Source of the DNA: CAZUNO01 sp964621445 [NCBI: Candidatus Hadarchaeota archaeon]
Lineage (GTDB): Archaea > CAYQAE01 > CAYVLA01
Length of the DNA: 64,000 nt
Direction: 5' to 3'
Assembly: GCA_964621445.1 (NCBI GenBank)
Contig: CAZUNO010000003.1
Span: 86,961 to 150,960, forward strand
Shown in pieces: positions 25,870 through 34,809 of this stretch. Below the pieces are notes generated by a model. It did not search any database and was not told the DNA's origin. It was given only the letters and a program-made list of their open reading frames with translations. Numbering within the stretch: the stretch's first letter is position 1; the number at the start of each line of letters is the position of its first letter. Made by a program: the position numbers and the translations under genes.

Positions 25870-26724
25870 TTGCCGGGGCAAAAACTCATAGTGGGTATCG
25901 TAGCTATAGTCGTTTTAATGGTCGCCGCCATCTTCCTCACTCCCATGAGGTGGTCGATACTGGGAATGAAGGGAGAGGTTGGACTGATTGGAGCTCATAC
26001 AAAAGCCAGTTTTGAGGACTCATCCGAAGTTGGACTGATGAAACTACGGGACTACCTCGAGGATAACGGGTATGAAGCAAGGCAGATTCAAGCCCCAAGC
26101 GTGGTATTGGCTGATCTACAGCAGTATGATGCCGTTCTATTCTTCTCCCCGGAATCCGAACTGGACCAAGGCGAGATAGACGCTATCCATACATACGTAC
26201 AGAACGGCGGCAGTTTCCTGATAACCGGGACCGGATGGGGGGCCGGAAGAAGGAAACACGCCAACAATATAACCGAGTCATGGGGATTCCAGTTCATGAA
26301 CACGAAGTGCTATGAGCCGGAGCAGGCGTATACGGATTACGGCGTTTCGGTCAGCCAGTACACGGTGGCTGCTGATGGCCTGGTGGAAGGTAACCCAATT
26401 GCGGAAAGGATCACCTACCCCTATGTTGTTAGGAACCATTGCACTATTGAGATAACGGATCCCAGCAAGGTTAACAAGGCCCTTACCCTCTCAGGATATG
26501 CCTTTGGGGAGCACTACAGCTACCAGGACCTAATGCCCAACGAGGACCATGGTGAACCTGTTGCCGAGGATGCCATCGTTATGGTCAATGGTGAAATCAG
26601 TAGCGGTAGAGTTGTGGGCATGGGCGGCTATGAGATGTACATGAACAAGTGGATAGATCAATCAGAGCCCGCCGAAAACGCAAAGTCCATGCTGTTCGTC
26701 CTGGACTGGCTGACCAACCAATAG
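25870..26724 (+). CDS. Membrane-anchored glutamine amidotransferase-like (DUF4350-type) protein
   Basis: A 284-residue protein: one N-terminal membrane helix (LIVGIVAIVVLMVAAIF), then an extracytoplasmic Rossmann-like domain. IGAHTKASF, a helix DYLEDNGYEARQI, the strand YDAVLFFSP, and YVQNGGSFLITGTG follow the pattern of DUF4350 and class I amidotransferase-like domains that lack the catalytic Cys. It probably binds a ligand or partner outside the cell. TTG start after gaggagg. Its stop abuts the methyltransferase start directly. Confidence 0.65.
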   Translation: MPGQKLIVGIVAIVVLMVAAIFLTPMRWSILGMKGEVGLIGAHTKASFEDSSEVGLMKLRDYLEDNGYEARQIQAPSVVLADLQQYDAVLFFSPESELDQGEIDAIHTYVQNGGSFLITGTGWGAGRRKHANNITESWGFQFMNTKCYEPEQAYTDYGVSVSQYTVAADGLVEGNPIAERITYPYVVRNHCTIEITDPSKVNKALTLSGYAFGEHYSYQDLMPNEDHGEPVAEDAIVMVNGEISSGRVVGMGGYEMYMNKWIDQSEPAENAKSMLFVLDWLTNQ

Positions 26725-27336
26725 ATGGCCAATCCCTCTAGCGAAGGAATGTCGGTGGATAGGGTCAAGAAATACTACGACGATTCCGCAAGAAGCCTGG
26801 AGCGAAAGAAGACTAGGTGCCGATTGGATGAGCAGGAAACCCGCTCGATACGGGACTCCCTTCCAAAAGAGGCAAACTCCCTCCTTGACGTTGGCTGCGG
26901 AAGCGGCCATCTTCTAACCGAAGCAGAAAGCGGGTTTAAGCTGGGCATAGACCTTTCAGAAGGGATGCTAAAGGTGGCACGTGAAAGAGGATGCCGATGT
27001 CCGCTGGTCCTCGCCAATGCCCGTCGCCTCCCGATAAAGAGCTCGGAATTCGAGGTCGTCGTTTGTCAGGATGTTATGGGGCACTTTTCAGAGGTAGAGG
27101 AACCGCTTCTGGAACTGGCCCGTGTCTGCAAGAGTAATGGCCTTATGGCGATAACCGTGCCCAAAAAGGGCATTATATCCAGGCTTACATCCCTTTACTG
27201 CAGGTTCTATCTTGGTGTTTACACAAGAACGTTTGGCCGGGAGGAACTCGAAAAGATATTTGAGAACGCCGGGGTTCATATAATATCAACGGAAGTCATC
27301 GGTGGTTCGATGTTCAAGGTCATCGCTACCCCGTGA
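26725..27336 (+). CDS. SAM-dependent methyltransferase, class I
   Basis: A 203-residue Rossmann methyltransferase: motif I LLDVGCGSGHLL, motif II LGIDLSEGML, motif III-like LANARRLPI, motif IV VVCQDVMGHF, and the following ARVCKSNGLMAIT. Similar to COG2226-type enzymes acting on small molecules. It starts at the base after the preceding stop, so is cotranscribed with the membrane-anchored protein. Substrate unknown. Confidence 0.88.
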   Translation: MANPSSEGMSVDRVKKYYDDSARSLERKKTRCRLDEQETRSIRDSLPKEANSLLDVGCGSGHLLTEAESGFKLGIDLSEGMLKVARERGCRCPLVLANARRLPIKSSEFEVVVCQDVMGHFSEVEEPLLELARVCKSNGLMAITVPKKGIISRLTSLYCRFYLGVYTRTFGREELEKIFENAGVHIISTEVIGGSMFKVIATP

Positions 27337-27357
27337 GGCTCCGTAAAGGGATTACAG

Positions 27358-27984
27358 TTGAAGTTCGTACATGGCATCAATCCAAGAACCCTGAAAGGAG
27401 AGGCCCTGGCCGAGGCAAATGAACTAAAGGAGGGGTTTTTCGAACTTTGGAAGTTTCACCTTTCCCCCCGAAAGGAATTCGTGGAGGATCTAATTCTCGT
27501 TTATTATCCATTTTACCTGGTTCCGTACCAGATAAAGTGGGGGAAGGCTCCTTTCGCACCGGGAATGATGGTTGATGCCAGGTTCCGTGAGTTTTCGGTT
27601 CTTGCGGGGGTTCCACCGCGTAGCAGGATCGAAACCGACAAACTGGTCATTAAACCTACCATAGAGGAGGGAAACGCCATCAGATTCGCCGAAAGCAAGC
27701 TGAGGCAGGCCATGAAGAGGAAGAGAGCCAAGGAGATGAAGGAGAAGAAGAAGCTCTCCTCCTATGAGATAGAGGAGCTTGAACTCATCCACTGGCCCTT
27801 CTGGGTGAATAGGCTACAGGACATGTGGGGGAACTTCAGGTTCATAGCCGTGGACGGCGTTCTTAACTTCAGAGGTTACAATCGAGCCTATAGTCGTTTC
27901 TTCTCCGGCCCCCTGTACTCCATGATAGATGAACAGTTCGAAAAGGAAGGGGCCGAGATCGAGGCTGAACCCAACGCCGGGTGA
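27358..27984 (+). CDS. Uncharacterised protein with basic helix
   Basis: A 208-residue protein I do not recognise. It is rich in aromatic residues (LVYYPFYLVPYQIKWGKAPF, HWPFWVNRLQDMWG) arranged as two similar-looking stretches, YYPFYLVPYQIKWGK and HWPFWVNRLQDMWGN, separated by a highly basic helix at about residues 115-140 (KLRQAMKRKRAKEMKEKKK). The two aromatic stretches may be a repeat. TTG start. It precedes topoisomerase I by four bases and ends with acidic residues; a nucleic acid or membrane-surface role is possible but unproven. Confidence 0.6.
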   Translation: MKFVHGINPRTLKGEALAEANELKEGFFELWKFHLSPRKEFVEDLILVYYPFYLVPYQIKWGKAPFAPGMMVDARFREFSVLAGVPPRSRIETDKLVIKPTIEEGNAIRFAESKLRQAMKRKRAKEMKEKKKLSSYEIEELELIHWPFWVNRLQDMWGNFRFIAVDGVLNFRGYNRAYSRFFSGPLYSMIDEQFEKEGAEIEAEPNAG

Positions 27985-27988
27985 AATA

Positions 27989-30061
27989 GTGAACAACGAC
28001 TCCACCCTGATCATAGCCGAGAAGCCAAGCACGGCCAAGAGCCTCGCTCGGGCACTGGGAACCCTATCGAAAAACAAAATGGAGACCAAGAAGAAAAGGG
28101 ACATTAACTACTACGAGGTTACCGTCGATGACCAGCGGCACGTGATATGCCCCGCTGCCGGACATCTATACGGAATATCCCAGAAAGGCTCAGGCTGGAA
28201 ATATCCGGTATTTGATATAGAGTGGAAACCGACTTCGGAGATCAAAAAAAGCAACAGCTACTCCAAGCCCTATCTTGATAACTTCATAGAGCTCTCAAAA
28301 AAATGCTCATCCTTCATTTCGGCCACGGATTATGACCGGGAAGGTTCCGTAATCGCCTATAATATACTACGCCTGGCATGCGGAACTGAAAGGGCCAAGA
28401 GAATGAAATTCTCGACCCTCACCGTTTCGGATCTAGTTGAATCCTTCAAGTCGGCCAGCCAGGACCTGGATAGGGGGCAGATCAATTCCGGGCTGGCCAG
28501 GCACGTCCTGGACTGGTACTGGGGGGTAAATATTACCAGGGCGCTTACCCTCTCGGTTAAACCCCATATCAAAGGCTTCGACGTCATATCCTCTGGTAGG
28601 GTTCAGGGACCAACTCTCAAAATATTGACCGAACGGGAAAAGGAGATTCAGAATTTCGAGCCCCGGAAGTACTGGACCCTTGAACTGGACTGCGTTCACC
28701 AAGGGATCGAAGTCACGGCCGTCAGTCAGCCTAAAAGAATATGGGATGAGGATAAAGCAAAAGAGATTTTCGAGCGCTGCCAGGGGAAGCCTGCCCTAAT
28801 CAAGGAGGTCAGTAGGAGGGTATCAAATGTTCCGCCTCCCACCCCCTTCGATCTCACCACCCTACAGTCCGAAGCATATAGACATTTCAGATTCTCGCCC
28901 AGAAAGACGAATACGCTGGCCCAAAGACTATACGAATCGGCCCTCATATCATATCCTCGTACCAGCTCACAGAAGATTCCCCCCTCCATCGGCTACAAGG
29001 AGATTCTCAAGCAGCTCTCGAAACAGAAGTCATTCCAGGAACACTGCCAGGAACTGCTATCCAGATCCAAGATCAGCCCCAGACAGGGAAAGAAGACCGA
29101 CCCAGCTCATCCGGCCATCTATCCCACGGGGTCGAGGCCCGGGAAACTGGCCAAGGACCAATGGAAGTTGTACGACCTGGTTTGTAGAAGATTTTTCTCT
29201 ACCTTCGGCAAGCCCGCCAAACGGGAATCCATGCGAATCCGGATATTGGTCGAAAAGCAGCCGTTCCGGTGTAGCGGCAGCCGTACCACGGAAGAGAATT
29301 GGATGAGATTTTACGGACCCTACGCAAAATACAAGGAAAATGTGATGCCCGATCTAAAAGAGGGCATGGAGGTCAAGGTTCTCAAACTAAGGAATAAGGG
29401 AAAAAAGACCAAGCCTCCCAGGAGGTTCACCCAGGCATCCTTGATCCGGGAAATGGAAAAAAGGCAGCTGGGGACCAAGGCCACACGGGCATCGATTGTA
29501 CAGACATTATATGATAGGGGTTACGTGAGGGGAAAAAGCCTGGAGGCCACCAAGCTGGGGATGTCCGTGGTAGATACACTATCCAAGCACTGTCCCGGGG
29601 TGGTCTCTGAGAAACTCACCGCGCAGTTCGAGAAAGAGATGGAATCCATAGAGAAGGAGGACACGGACAGGGAAGAGGTTCTAGTAAAGGCAAAGGAGAC
29701 CCTGACCGAGATACTGGAGAATTTCAAGGAAAAGGAGCAGGCCATTGGAAAGGCCCTGGCAGAGGCTTCAAAGGAAACCAAGGCCAGAAACAAGCAAGTG
29801 GCCCCTTGTCCGGAATGCGGGAAGATGCTTAAGTTCGTTACATCCAAGAGGACGGGCAAGAGATTTATTGGCTGTAATGGCTACTCGGATGGTTGTAGAT
29901 ATTCCGCACCCTTACCTCAGAGGGGAAAGCTTTCGGTTACCCGAAGGGAGTGTAAGGCCTGTGGAATGCCCATGATAAAGGTATATAGAAAAGGCAAGAG
30001 GCCCTGGACCTTCTGCTTCAACTTGGAATGCCCCAAAAAGAAAGAGGAGGAAGAAGAGTGA
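27989..30061 (+). CDS. topA: DNA topoisomerase I, archaeal type IA
   Basis: About 690 residues; relaxes negatively supercoiled DNA by a transient phosphotyrosine link. TOPRIM domain at the N terminus (LIIAEKPSTAKSLARAL, then SATDYDREGSVIAYNILR), active-site Tyr at about 322 in ALISYPRTSS, and C-terminal zinc ribbons CPECGKMLKFV-CNGYSDGC and CKACGMPM-CFNLEC. GTG start five bases after the preceding stop, with gggtga as ribosome site. The stop overlaps the Sm gene by four bases (GTGA). Confidence 0.95.
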   Translation: MNNDSTLIIAEKPSTAKSLARALGTLSKNKMETKKKRDINYYEVTVDDQRHVICPAAGHLYGISQKGSGWKYPVFDIEWKPTSEIKKSNSYSKPYLDNFIELSKKCSSFISATDYDREGSVIAYNILRLACGTERAKRMKFSTLTVSDLVESFKSASQDLDRGQINSGLARHVLDWYWGVNITRALTLSVKPHIKGFDVISSGRVQGPTLKILTEREKEIQNFEPRKYWTLELDCVHQGIEVTAVSQPKRIWDEDKAKEIFERCQGKPALIKEVSRRVSNVPPPTPFDLTTLQSEAYRHFRFSPRKTNTLAQRLYESALISYPRTSSQKIPPSIGYKEILKQLSKQKSFQEHCQELLSRSKISPRQGKKTDPAHPAIYPTGSRPGKLAKDQWKLYDLVCRRFFSTFGKPAKRESMRIRILVEKQPFRCSGSRTTEENWMRFYGPYAKYKENVMPDLKEGMEVKVLKLRNKGKKTKPPRRFTQASLIREMEKRQLGTKATRASIVQTLYDRGYVRGKSLEATKLGMSVVDTLSKHCPGVVSEKLTAQFEKEMESIEKEDTDREEVLVKAKETLTEILENFKEKEQAIGKALAEASKETKARNKQVAPCPECGKMLKFVTSKRTGKRFIGCNGYSDGCRYSAPLPQRGKLSVTRRECKACGMPMIKVYRKGKRPWTFCFNLECPKKKEEEEE

Positions 30062-30291
30062 CCAACGGAAAGAAATCAACAGATAGGGAGAAGCCAGAGC
30101 AACCCCTTGATGTGCTGGGTTCCATGACCGACAAGGAGATATTCATCAGGCTTATGGATAGGACCGAGGTTGTTGGCAGGCTGCGGGACTTCGATTCCTA
30201 CATGAACCTTAAGATACATCTGGAGGAGCGGGACCTCTTAATCCGGGGTAATAACATAGCCCTCATAGCCACCGAATGGCAAGACAAGTAA
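30058..30291 (+). CDS. Sm-like archaeal RNA-binding protein
   Basis: A 77-residue LSm protein. Sm1 motif: PLDVLGSMTDKEIFIRLMDRTEVVGRLRDFDSYMNLKI, with the DxxMN sequence; Sm2: LLIRGNNIALI. Sm proteins form rings that bind U-rich RNA. The GTG start overlaps the topoisomerase stop (GTGA). A charged N-terminal tail of about 20 residues precedes the fold. Operon with topA. Confidence 0.93.
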   Translation: MTNGKKSTDREKPEQPLDVLGSMTDKEIFIRLMDRTEVVGRLRDFDSYMNLKIHLEERDLLIRGNNIALIATEWQDK

Positions 30292-30307
30292 TTTCTGGGG
30301 TTTTCTC

Positions 30308-31024
30308 GTGGTCCGAGCAGTCTGTTTCGACCTAGATGATACACTCTATGACTACCGAGGGGTCATGTCAGGATGTGAGGAGTACCTATCTCGGGTGGTA
30401 GGTGAACGCGTAGGGATGGCCGCCGAGAGATGCAAGTCCCAATACTTCAGAATGAAAAAGGACCTTTACCAGAACGATCCTACCAATCCAGAGATATTCA
30501 GCTTTAAAAAAAGGATTTCGCTTCTATTTTCCCGTCTTGATTATGAGGTCAGCCCTCCTACTGTTGACAGGTTGTTCTCCGATTTATGGCAGAAATTCCT
30601 GGTCAAGATCGAGCCCTATCCCGGCGTGGAGTCGGTGCTAAAGACGGCCCGAGCCCGGGAGATGTCGATAGCCATAGTTTCCAACGGTACCAGGGAGCAA
30701 CAGACCTCCAAACTACAGGCGCTAGGGCTACTGGGAATGGCGAATGTAGAGGTTTTCTCCGAAGATGTTGGCACAAATAAGCCCGAACTTCCCATCTTCA
30801 GGAGAACCATCCGGGAATTGATCCTCCCGCCCGGGGAATGCTTGATGGTCGGGGATCATTGCAGGGTCGATGTTAAGGGTGGAAACCGGGCTGGTATGAT
30901 TACCTGTTGGTTGAAAATGGGAGCCCACTCCAATATAGAACCCGAGGGAAAGGAGGACATCCCGGATTTCACCATTCATCAAATCGCAAACCTAACCGGC
31001 GTCTTTCAAGCACTTCAGTCCTGA
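30308..31024 (+). CDS. HAD superfamily hydrolase
   Basis: A 238-residue HAD-fold hydrolase with motif I CFDLDDTLYDY, motif II IAIVSNGT, motif III Lys in TNKPELPIF and motif IV LMVGDHCRVD. A helical cap of about 80 residues follows motif I, the C1 cap type of phosphoglycolate phosphatase and haloacid dehalogenase relatives. A small phosphorylated metabolite is the likely substrate. GTG start; the last ten bases overlap the convergent membrane-protein gene. Confidence 0.9.
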   Translation: MVRAVCFDLDDTLYDYRGVMSGCEEYLSRVVGERVGMAAERCKSQYFRMKKDLYQNDPTNPEIFSFKKRISLLFSRLDYEVSPPTVDRLFSDLWQKFLVKIEPYPGVESVLKTARAREMSIAIVSNGTREQQTSKLQALGLLGMANVEVFSEDVGTNKPELPIFRRTIRELILPPGECLMVGDHCRVDVKGGNRAGMITCWLKMGAHSNIEPEGKEDIPDFTIHQIANLTGVFQALQS

Positions 31025-31407
31025 AAATCGGTCTTCCAGGCCTTGCCCTTCTTTCTGCGGCCCGGAGTTCGCCAATGGACTACCACTGCGGCGATGAAGC
31101 AGAGAAAGGATACCAGGAGTAACCACATGAGGTCCCCTCTTCTCAATCTCCAGAAAAGCAGCAACAGAAAGATACTCAATGAGGAAAGGATGAGAGCGTA
31201 GTCGGATACCAGGCTCAAAACTATCGATCCCGTCCCCAGCAGCGCGCCGGCCGTGATCAGGCTGAGAACGAAATTCTCGACGCTGGTCTGGGGAAAAATG
31301 ATGAAAAGGCCCATTATTATCAGGGAAAGGCTGGTGAGAGATATGCCGATTACCGATGATCCCCATCCTCCCTCCAAAGGAACCTCTTTTTCCGGCAGAT
31401 CCGACAT
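31015..31407 (-). CDS. Four-helix membrane protein
   Basis: About 130 residues with four membrane helices spaced closely (SVIGISLTSLSLIIMGLFII, FVLSLITAGALLGTGSIVL, ALILSSLSIFLLLLF, LMWLLLVSFLCFIAAVVV) and a basic tail. No catalytic motif. The ATG at 31407 lies about 25 bases after the TATA box ttatataa, so the mRNA is probably leaderless; the longer ORF to 31476 would run through that promoter. Confidence 0.65.
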   Translation of the reverse strand: MSDLPEKEVPLEGGWGSSVIGISLTSLSLIIMGLFIIFPQTSVENFVLSLITAGALLGTGSIVLSLVSDYALILSSLSIFLLLLFWRLRRGDLMWLLLVSFLCFIAAVVVHWRTPGRRKKGKAWKTDFQD

Positions 31408-31427
31408 GCTTGAATCTTTGAACCGGG

Positions 31428-31435
31428 TTATATAA
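31428..31435 (-). promoter_or_regulatory. TATA box for leaderless membrane-protein gene
   Basis: Perfect ttatataa palindrome centred about 24 bases before the ATG at 31407 on the minus strand; this spacing is usual for leaderless archaeal genes. Confidence 0.6.
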
Positions 31436-31501
31436 CTGGAACTACTTACCCAGATTTTGGCGTATTTCTGAAACACTTAATACCCGGCTATTCTGCCTAA
31501 T

Positions 31502-31708
31502 ATGTGGGTTTGGCTTTTGGTTGAGGATCATAGGCACTGCCTATCATGCGGTCGAGCAATATCTAGAAAGGAACAGTTCTGCAGCGCTGAATGCGAAGAG
31601 AATTTCATGACCCAAACGCAGAAGGAAAGAAGAAGGAACATAATATTCCTCATAGTCCTGGCAATGTTCATTTCACTCGTATTCATAATTCAGATTTTCT
31701 ACGGTTGA
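31502..31708 (+). CDS. DUF2116-type zinc ribbon membrane protein
   Basis: A 68-residue protein: HCLSCGRAISRKEQFCSAEC supplies four cysteines in the spacing of the archaeal DUF2116 family, followed by a basic stretch KERRRN and a membrane helix at about 46-67. Function unknown. Its stop overlaps the start of the M28 peptidase gene (TTGA), so the two are coupled. Confidence 0.8.
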   Translation: MWVWLLVEDHRHCLSCGRAISRKEQFCSAECEENFMTQTQKERRRNIIFLIVLAMFISLVFIIQIFYG

Positions 31709-32838
31709 CCAGTTTGGCGGAGAACGACAATCATATTCTTTCCCTGATCAAGCGAATTACGAAGCTAGGGCCGAGGACCCCTGGTTCGGAAGCCGAGATC
31801 TCCTGTCACCGGCTTGTGGAGCAGGAGCTGAAAGGCATCGATGGTGGAGACATAAACATCGATGAATTTTCCTTCGATAGATGGGTCCCTGAAAAACAAA
31901 GTTTAAGGGACCGCAGGGGGAAAGATATTCCGATTCGCCAGCTCGGCTATTCCGGGTCGGGAGAAGTGGGAGCGCCTTTACGTTTCTGTGAAAACGGAAC
32001 CAAGGAGGATTGCCAAGGCGCCGAGGGCTGCATTGCGGTATGCTCCTCTGGGCCGGGTCGTTACAAATTTCTACACCGGATAAAGAAATACAACAATTCA
32101 TTACAAGCCGGGGCCTCGGGATTCATTCTAGTGGGAAACCTGGGACACGGAGCTCCCATGGGAATTATCAGGAAGAGGAAGGCCGGGAAGTTACCCGCGG
32201 TTTCAATCTCCTATGATGAATCCCGGAAACTACGATACGATCTAGCCGAGGAGTATTCGCTCAGCGTAGAGAACCGGATTATAAAATCCCGGACGAGAAA
32301 TACCAGCTGGATCCTAGATGGACGGGAGCCCGGCATCATACTTTCAGCCCATTGCGACAGCTGGGGACCAGGCGCCTGGGACAATGCCTCCGGTGTGGCC
32401 CTTCTGCTCAGTGTGGCAACGAGGTTGCTGAGCGTGGAGATCGAACACCAGGTCCATATCGTATTCACCGGCGGCGAGGAATTCGGTTTGTGGGGCTCGC
32501 GGCGTCTGGCCCAACTTGCCCCACAGGATTACGTATTTGCCATCAACGTGGACGGGGTTGGATTATCCGGAAGTAGCTTACAGGTGAGGTGCAGTGATAC
32601 CGATCTTTCCAGTATTCCTCCGCTTCGGAATATCTATTCCAGGCTTCCACTTACCACTTCAGGCGACCACTGGTCCTTCCATAAAGCGGGCATCCGAACC
32701 CTGTTTGTTACCTGCAATGGAACCAATACCGTCCAACATACGGACCAAGACCGGCCGCATTGCCTCAATGCAGATAAATTACAGTCTTCTCTATCTCTTA
32801 TTATCGAAATGGTTGCCTATCTGGACTCCATTGCCTAA
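31705..32838 (+). CDS. M28 family metallopeptidase
   Basis: A 377-residue zinc aminopeptidase-like protein. The N-terminal part is a PA-like region (LGYSGSGEVGAP, ASGFILVGN); the catalytic part has HCDSWGPGAWDNASG with the first metal ligands, FTGGEEFGLWGS with the catalytic and metal-binding Glu pair, an INVDG Asp, and VQHTDQD with the final His. No signal peptide is apparent. TTG start overlapping the preceding stop; the longer ORF upstream is a shadow of the zinc ribbon gene. Confidence 0.9.
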   Translation: MTSLAENDNHILSLIKRITKLGPRTPGSEAEISCHRLVEQELKGIDGGDINIDEFSFDRWVPEKQSLRDRRGKDIPIRQLGYSGSGEVGAPLRFCENGTKEDCQGAEGCIAVCSSGPGRYKFLHRIKKYNNSLQAGASGFILVGNLGHGAPMGIIRKRKAGKLPAVSISYDESRKLRYDLAEEYSLSVENRIIKSRTRNTSWILDGREPGIILSAHCDSWGPGAWDNASGVALLLSVATRLLSVEIEHQVHIVFTGGEEFGLWGSRRLAQLAPQDYVFAINVDGVGLSGSSLQVRCSDTDLSSIPPLRNIYSRLPLTTSGDHWSFHKAGIRTLFVTCNGTNTVQHTDQDRPHCLNADKLQSSLSLIIEMVAYLDSIA

Positions 32839-32888
32839 AATTAAGGATTTGGGCAGGTTCTGGACCAAAAAAGAGCCACTGCAAAACA

Positions 32889-32944
32889 TTTATATAGAAA
32901 ACACCGGACTCCGCCCCAACTCTAGCTACTGGCTGTAGCGGAGT
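32889..32944 (+). promoter_or_regulatory. Promoter and leader hairpin of the SSS transporter
   Basis: TATA box tttatata at 32889-32896, with a predicted start near 32918. The leader holds ACTCCGC (32908-32914) facing GCGGAGT (32938-32944), a 7-base-pair stem with a 23-base loop that itself can fold. If transcription starts upstream of 32908 the hairpin would form in the mRNA; otherwise it is an operator-like dyad. Uncertain. Confidence 0.35.
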
Positions 32945-32967
32945 GTAATATTCCCTGAGGTGGGCTT

Positions 32968-34527
32968 TTGTTTCAAGGCGTGATTGTCTGGCAGATGAGC
33001 GCACTGGACATAATTCTTGCCGCTCTTTGGCTCGTTATCATCCTGTTCGTTGCGTTCTACGGTAGTCGGTACTCAAGAGGAACGTGGATGGAATATATCA
33101 TCGGAGGGAAAAGATTCCCCTGGTGGTACGTGAGCATAGCTAGTGTCGCTCAGGTCAAGCCCACCACGCCAATTACTACAATTGCTAAGATCTCCCAGTA
33201 TGGTCTTCTCAGCGTTTTCACGGTTGGCTACCCGTACGGGGTAGCCCAGATGTATTTCAATACCCGTGTTTACTACCGTACTGGTGCTATCACCAGCAAC
33301 CAGTGGCTGGATCTCAGGTTCGGGGGAAAGCCGGGTGCATTCCTCCGGGGCTACAATGCCCTTCATGCAATGTTTGTCAGCGGACCGATAACTCTTGGAA
33401 TGACCGCCAAGCTGGTGGGTGAAGCAATGTACCAGCTGGCCGGAATTAACGACATGGTCTGGTCCGGAATACAACTTTATATTGGTGCCTGGCTCCTTCC
33501 GGTTCTAGCCGGTATATGGGGAATCACTTGGACAAGTCTTCTTCTCTATCCTCTAATTATGGTGATGTACGGTCTTCTGACCTACTTCGCATGGACCACC
33601 GCAGGTGGATATCAGGGGATTATGTCATCCTTCCAGGCGTGGGGTAACCCGTATAACCTACGTATCCTGGGTTTCACCGAGGACTGGCCACTTGGTATGT
33701 GGCTAGGAGGATGGGCCTTTGCCCTGATCGGTGGAACTGGTGCCTACGGCCGTTGGGGTCCCATGAGAGGTTGGGGAGTCCTGGGCGCTAAGAGTGAAGA
33801 CGACGCGTTGGTCGGTAATACGTTTGGTAAGAGAATACTAGCCTGGCCAGCTACGCTTATAACAATACCCATGGCATTAGCTACCATGGTTCACTTCCCG
33901 GAGATCGCCTTCGAGGAGCTAGCATTTGGTAAGTTAGTCCGTATCCTGTTGCCATCAGGTCTAATGGGGCTCTTCGTTGGAGTTTGGCTGACTCCGGTAC
34001 TTATCACCGCTCAAGTAGGTAGAATTTGGCAGGGAGGAACCTTCTCTAACGACTTCTATAGAAGGCTGGTTGCTCCTGGAAAATCCGATAGACACTATAT
34101 CTGGATCACTAGGATATCCCTTCTGGGTTCCAGTGCTCTAGCTATGATGTATGCCTACTACACCTACCAGGTGGTTCCGGTCATGTTCTGGTGGGCCACT
34201 TTGAATGCAGGCCACGCCATAAGCGGGCTAGCCACATGGTACTGGTGGAGATGGGGTGGATGGATCGCACTTCTTACCAGTTTGGTCCATTACCCGATCA
34301 ATATAGTTATCATGAACGTGTTCGAAGGAGCATATCCTGTATACACCCTGCAGTGGATCATAATGGTCCTTGCATGGTTCCCAGCGATGCTGCTGGTATG
34401 GATACTGCCGCCTTCATCCCCGGATGTATTGATGGATTACTACAGGAGGACCCGGCCACCGGGCTTCTGGGGACACATCAAGCTGCAAGTGGAGGAGCTG
34501 GAGAGAGCGGCAACCAGCGGACTGTGA
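32968..34527 (+). CDS. Sodium:solute symporter (SSS) family transporter
   Basis: A 519-residue protein with about thirteen membrane helices. N terminus ALDIILAALWLVIILFVAFYGSRYSRG, then YIIGGKRFPWWYVSIASVAQ, typical of the SSS family GG-R-phi start and TM1 break. Rich in Trp, Tyr and Gly. Codon use differs from neighbours: GGT, CGT, CTT and TAC are favoured, as in highly expressed genes. TTG start six bases after gaggtg. Substrate unknown; a solute such as a sugar, amino acid or organic acid. A small membrane gene follows by 11 bases and is probably an accessory subunit. Confidence 0.85.
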   Translation: MFQGVIVWQMSALDIILAALWLVIILFVAFYGSRYSRGTWMEYIIGGKRFPWWYVSIASVAQVKPTTPITTIAKISQYGLLSVFTVGYPYGVAQMYFNTRVYYRTGAITSNQWLDLRFGGKPGAFLRGYNALHAMFVSGPITLGMTAKLVGEAMYQLAGINDMVWSGIQLYIGAWLLPVLAGIWGITWTSLLLYPLIMVMYGLLTYFAWTTAGGYQGIMSSFQAWGNPYNLRILGFTEDWPLGMWLGGWAFALIGGTGAYGRWGPMRGWGVLGAKSEDDALVGNTFGKRILAWPATLITIPMALATMVHFPEIAFEELAFGKLVRILLPSGLMGLFVGVWLTPVLITAQVGRIWQGGTFSNDFYRRLVAPGKSDRHYIWITRISLLGSSALAMMYAYYTYQVVPVMFWWATLNAGHAISGLATWYWWRWGGWIALLTSLVHYPINIVIMNVFEGAYPVYTLQWIIMVLAWFPAMLLVWILPPSSPDVLMDYYRRTRPPGFWGHIKLQVEELERAATSGL

Positions 34528-34538
34528 GGTGACGAAGG

Positions 34539-34748
34539 ATGCAGAAATGGATTGCCAGAGATATGGTCTTCGCCCATCTGATCGGGTTTGCAGGGTACTT
34601 CCTGGGAACGGGGATCGTCCTATGGCTGGTTACACCGTATAAGGCCGTCGGTCAGCTCATGATCCCCTCCAGCTTGATCTTTTTCATCCTTTACGTATGG
34701 GATGTCAAGAAGCACGGGATGTGGCCCAGCGCCGAGATTATGGGCTAG
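34539..34748 (+). CDS. Small two-helix membrane protein, SSS partner
   Basis: A 69-residue protein with two membrane helices (FAHLIGFAGYFLGTGIVLWLV and LMIPSSLIFFILYVWDV) and charged ends. It starts 11 bases after the SSS gene with a good site (gaggtgacgaagg). Small two-helix proteins next to SSS genes are known for DUF485 and DUF3311 families; this one has that layout though I cannot place it in either. Confidence 0.7.
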   Translation: MQKWIARDMVFAHLIGFAGYFLGTGIVLWLVTPYKAVGQLMIPSSLIFFILYVWDVKKHGMWPSAEIMG

Positions 34749-34764
34749 CCCGTGCCCACCAAAT

Positions 34765-34772
34765 CTTTTTAT
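34765..34772 (+). promoter_or_regulatory. TATA box for the 99-residue protein gene
   Basis: ctttttat centres about 41 bases before the ATG at 34810, giving a leader with the ribosome site ggtgagg. Confidence 0.4.
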
Positions 34773-34809
34773 GGTCGGATAAGACATACGAATGTTCAGG
34801 TGAGGACCC

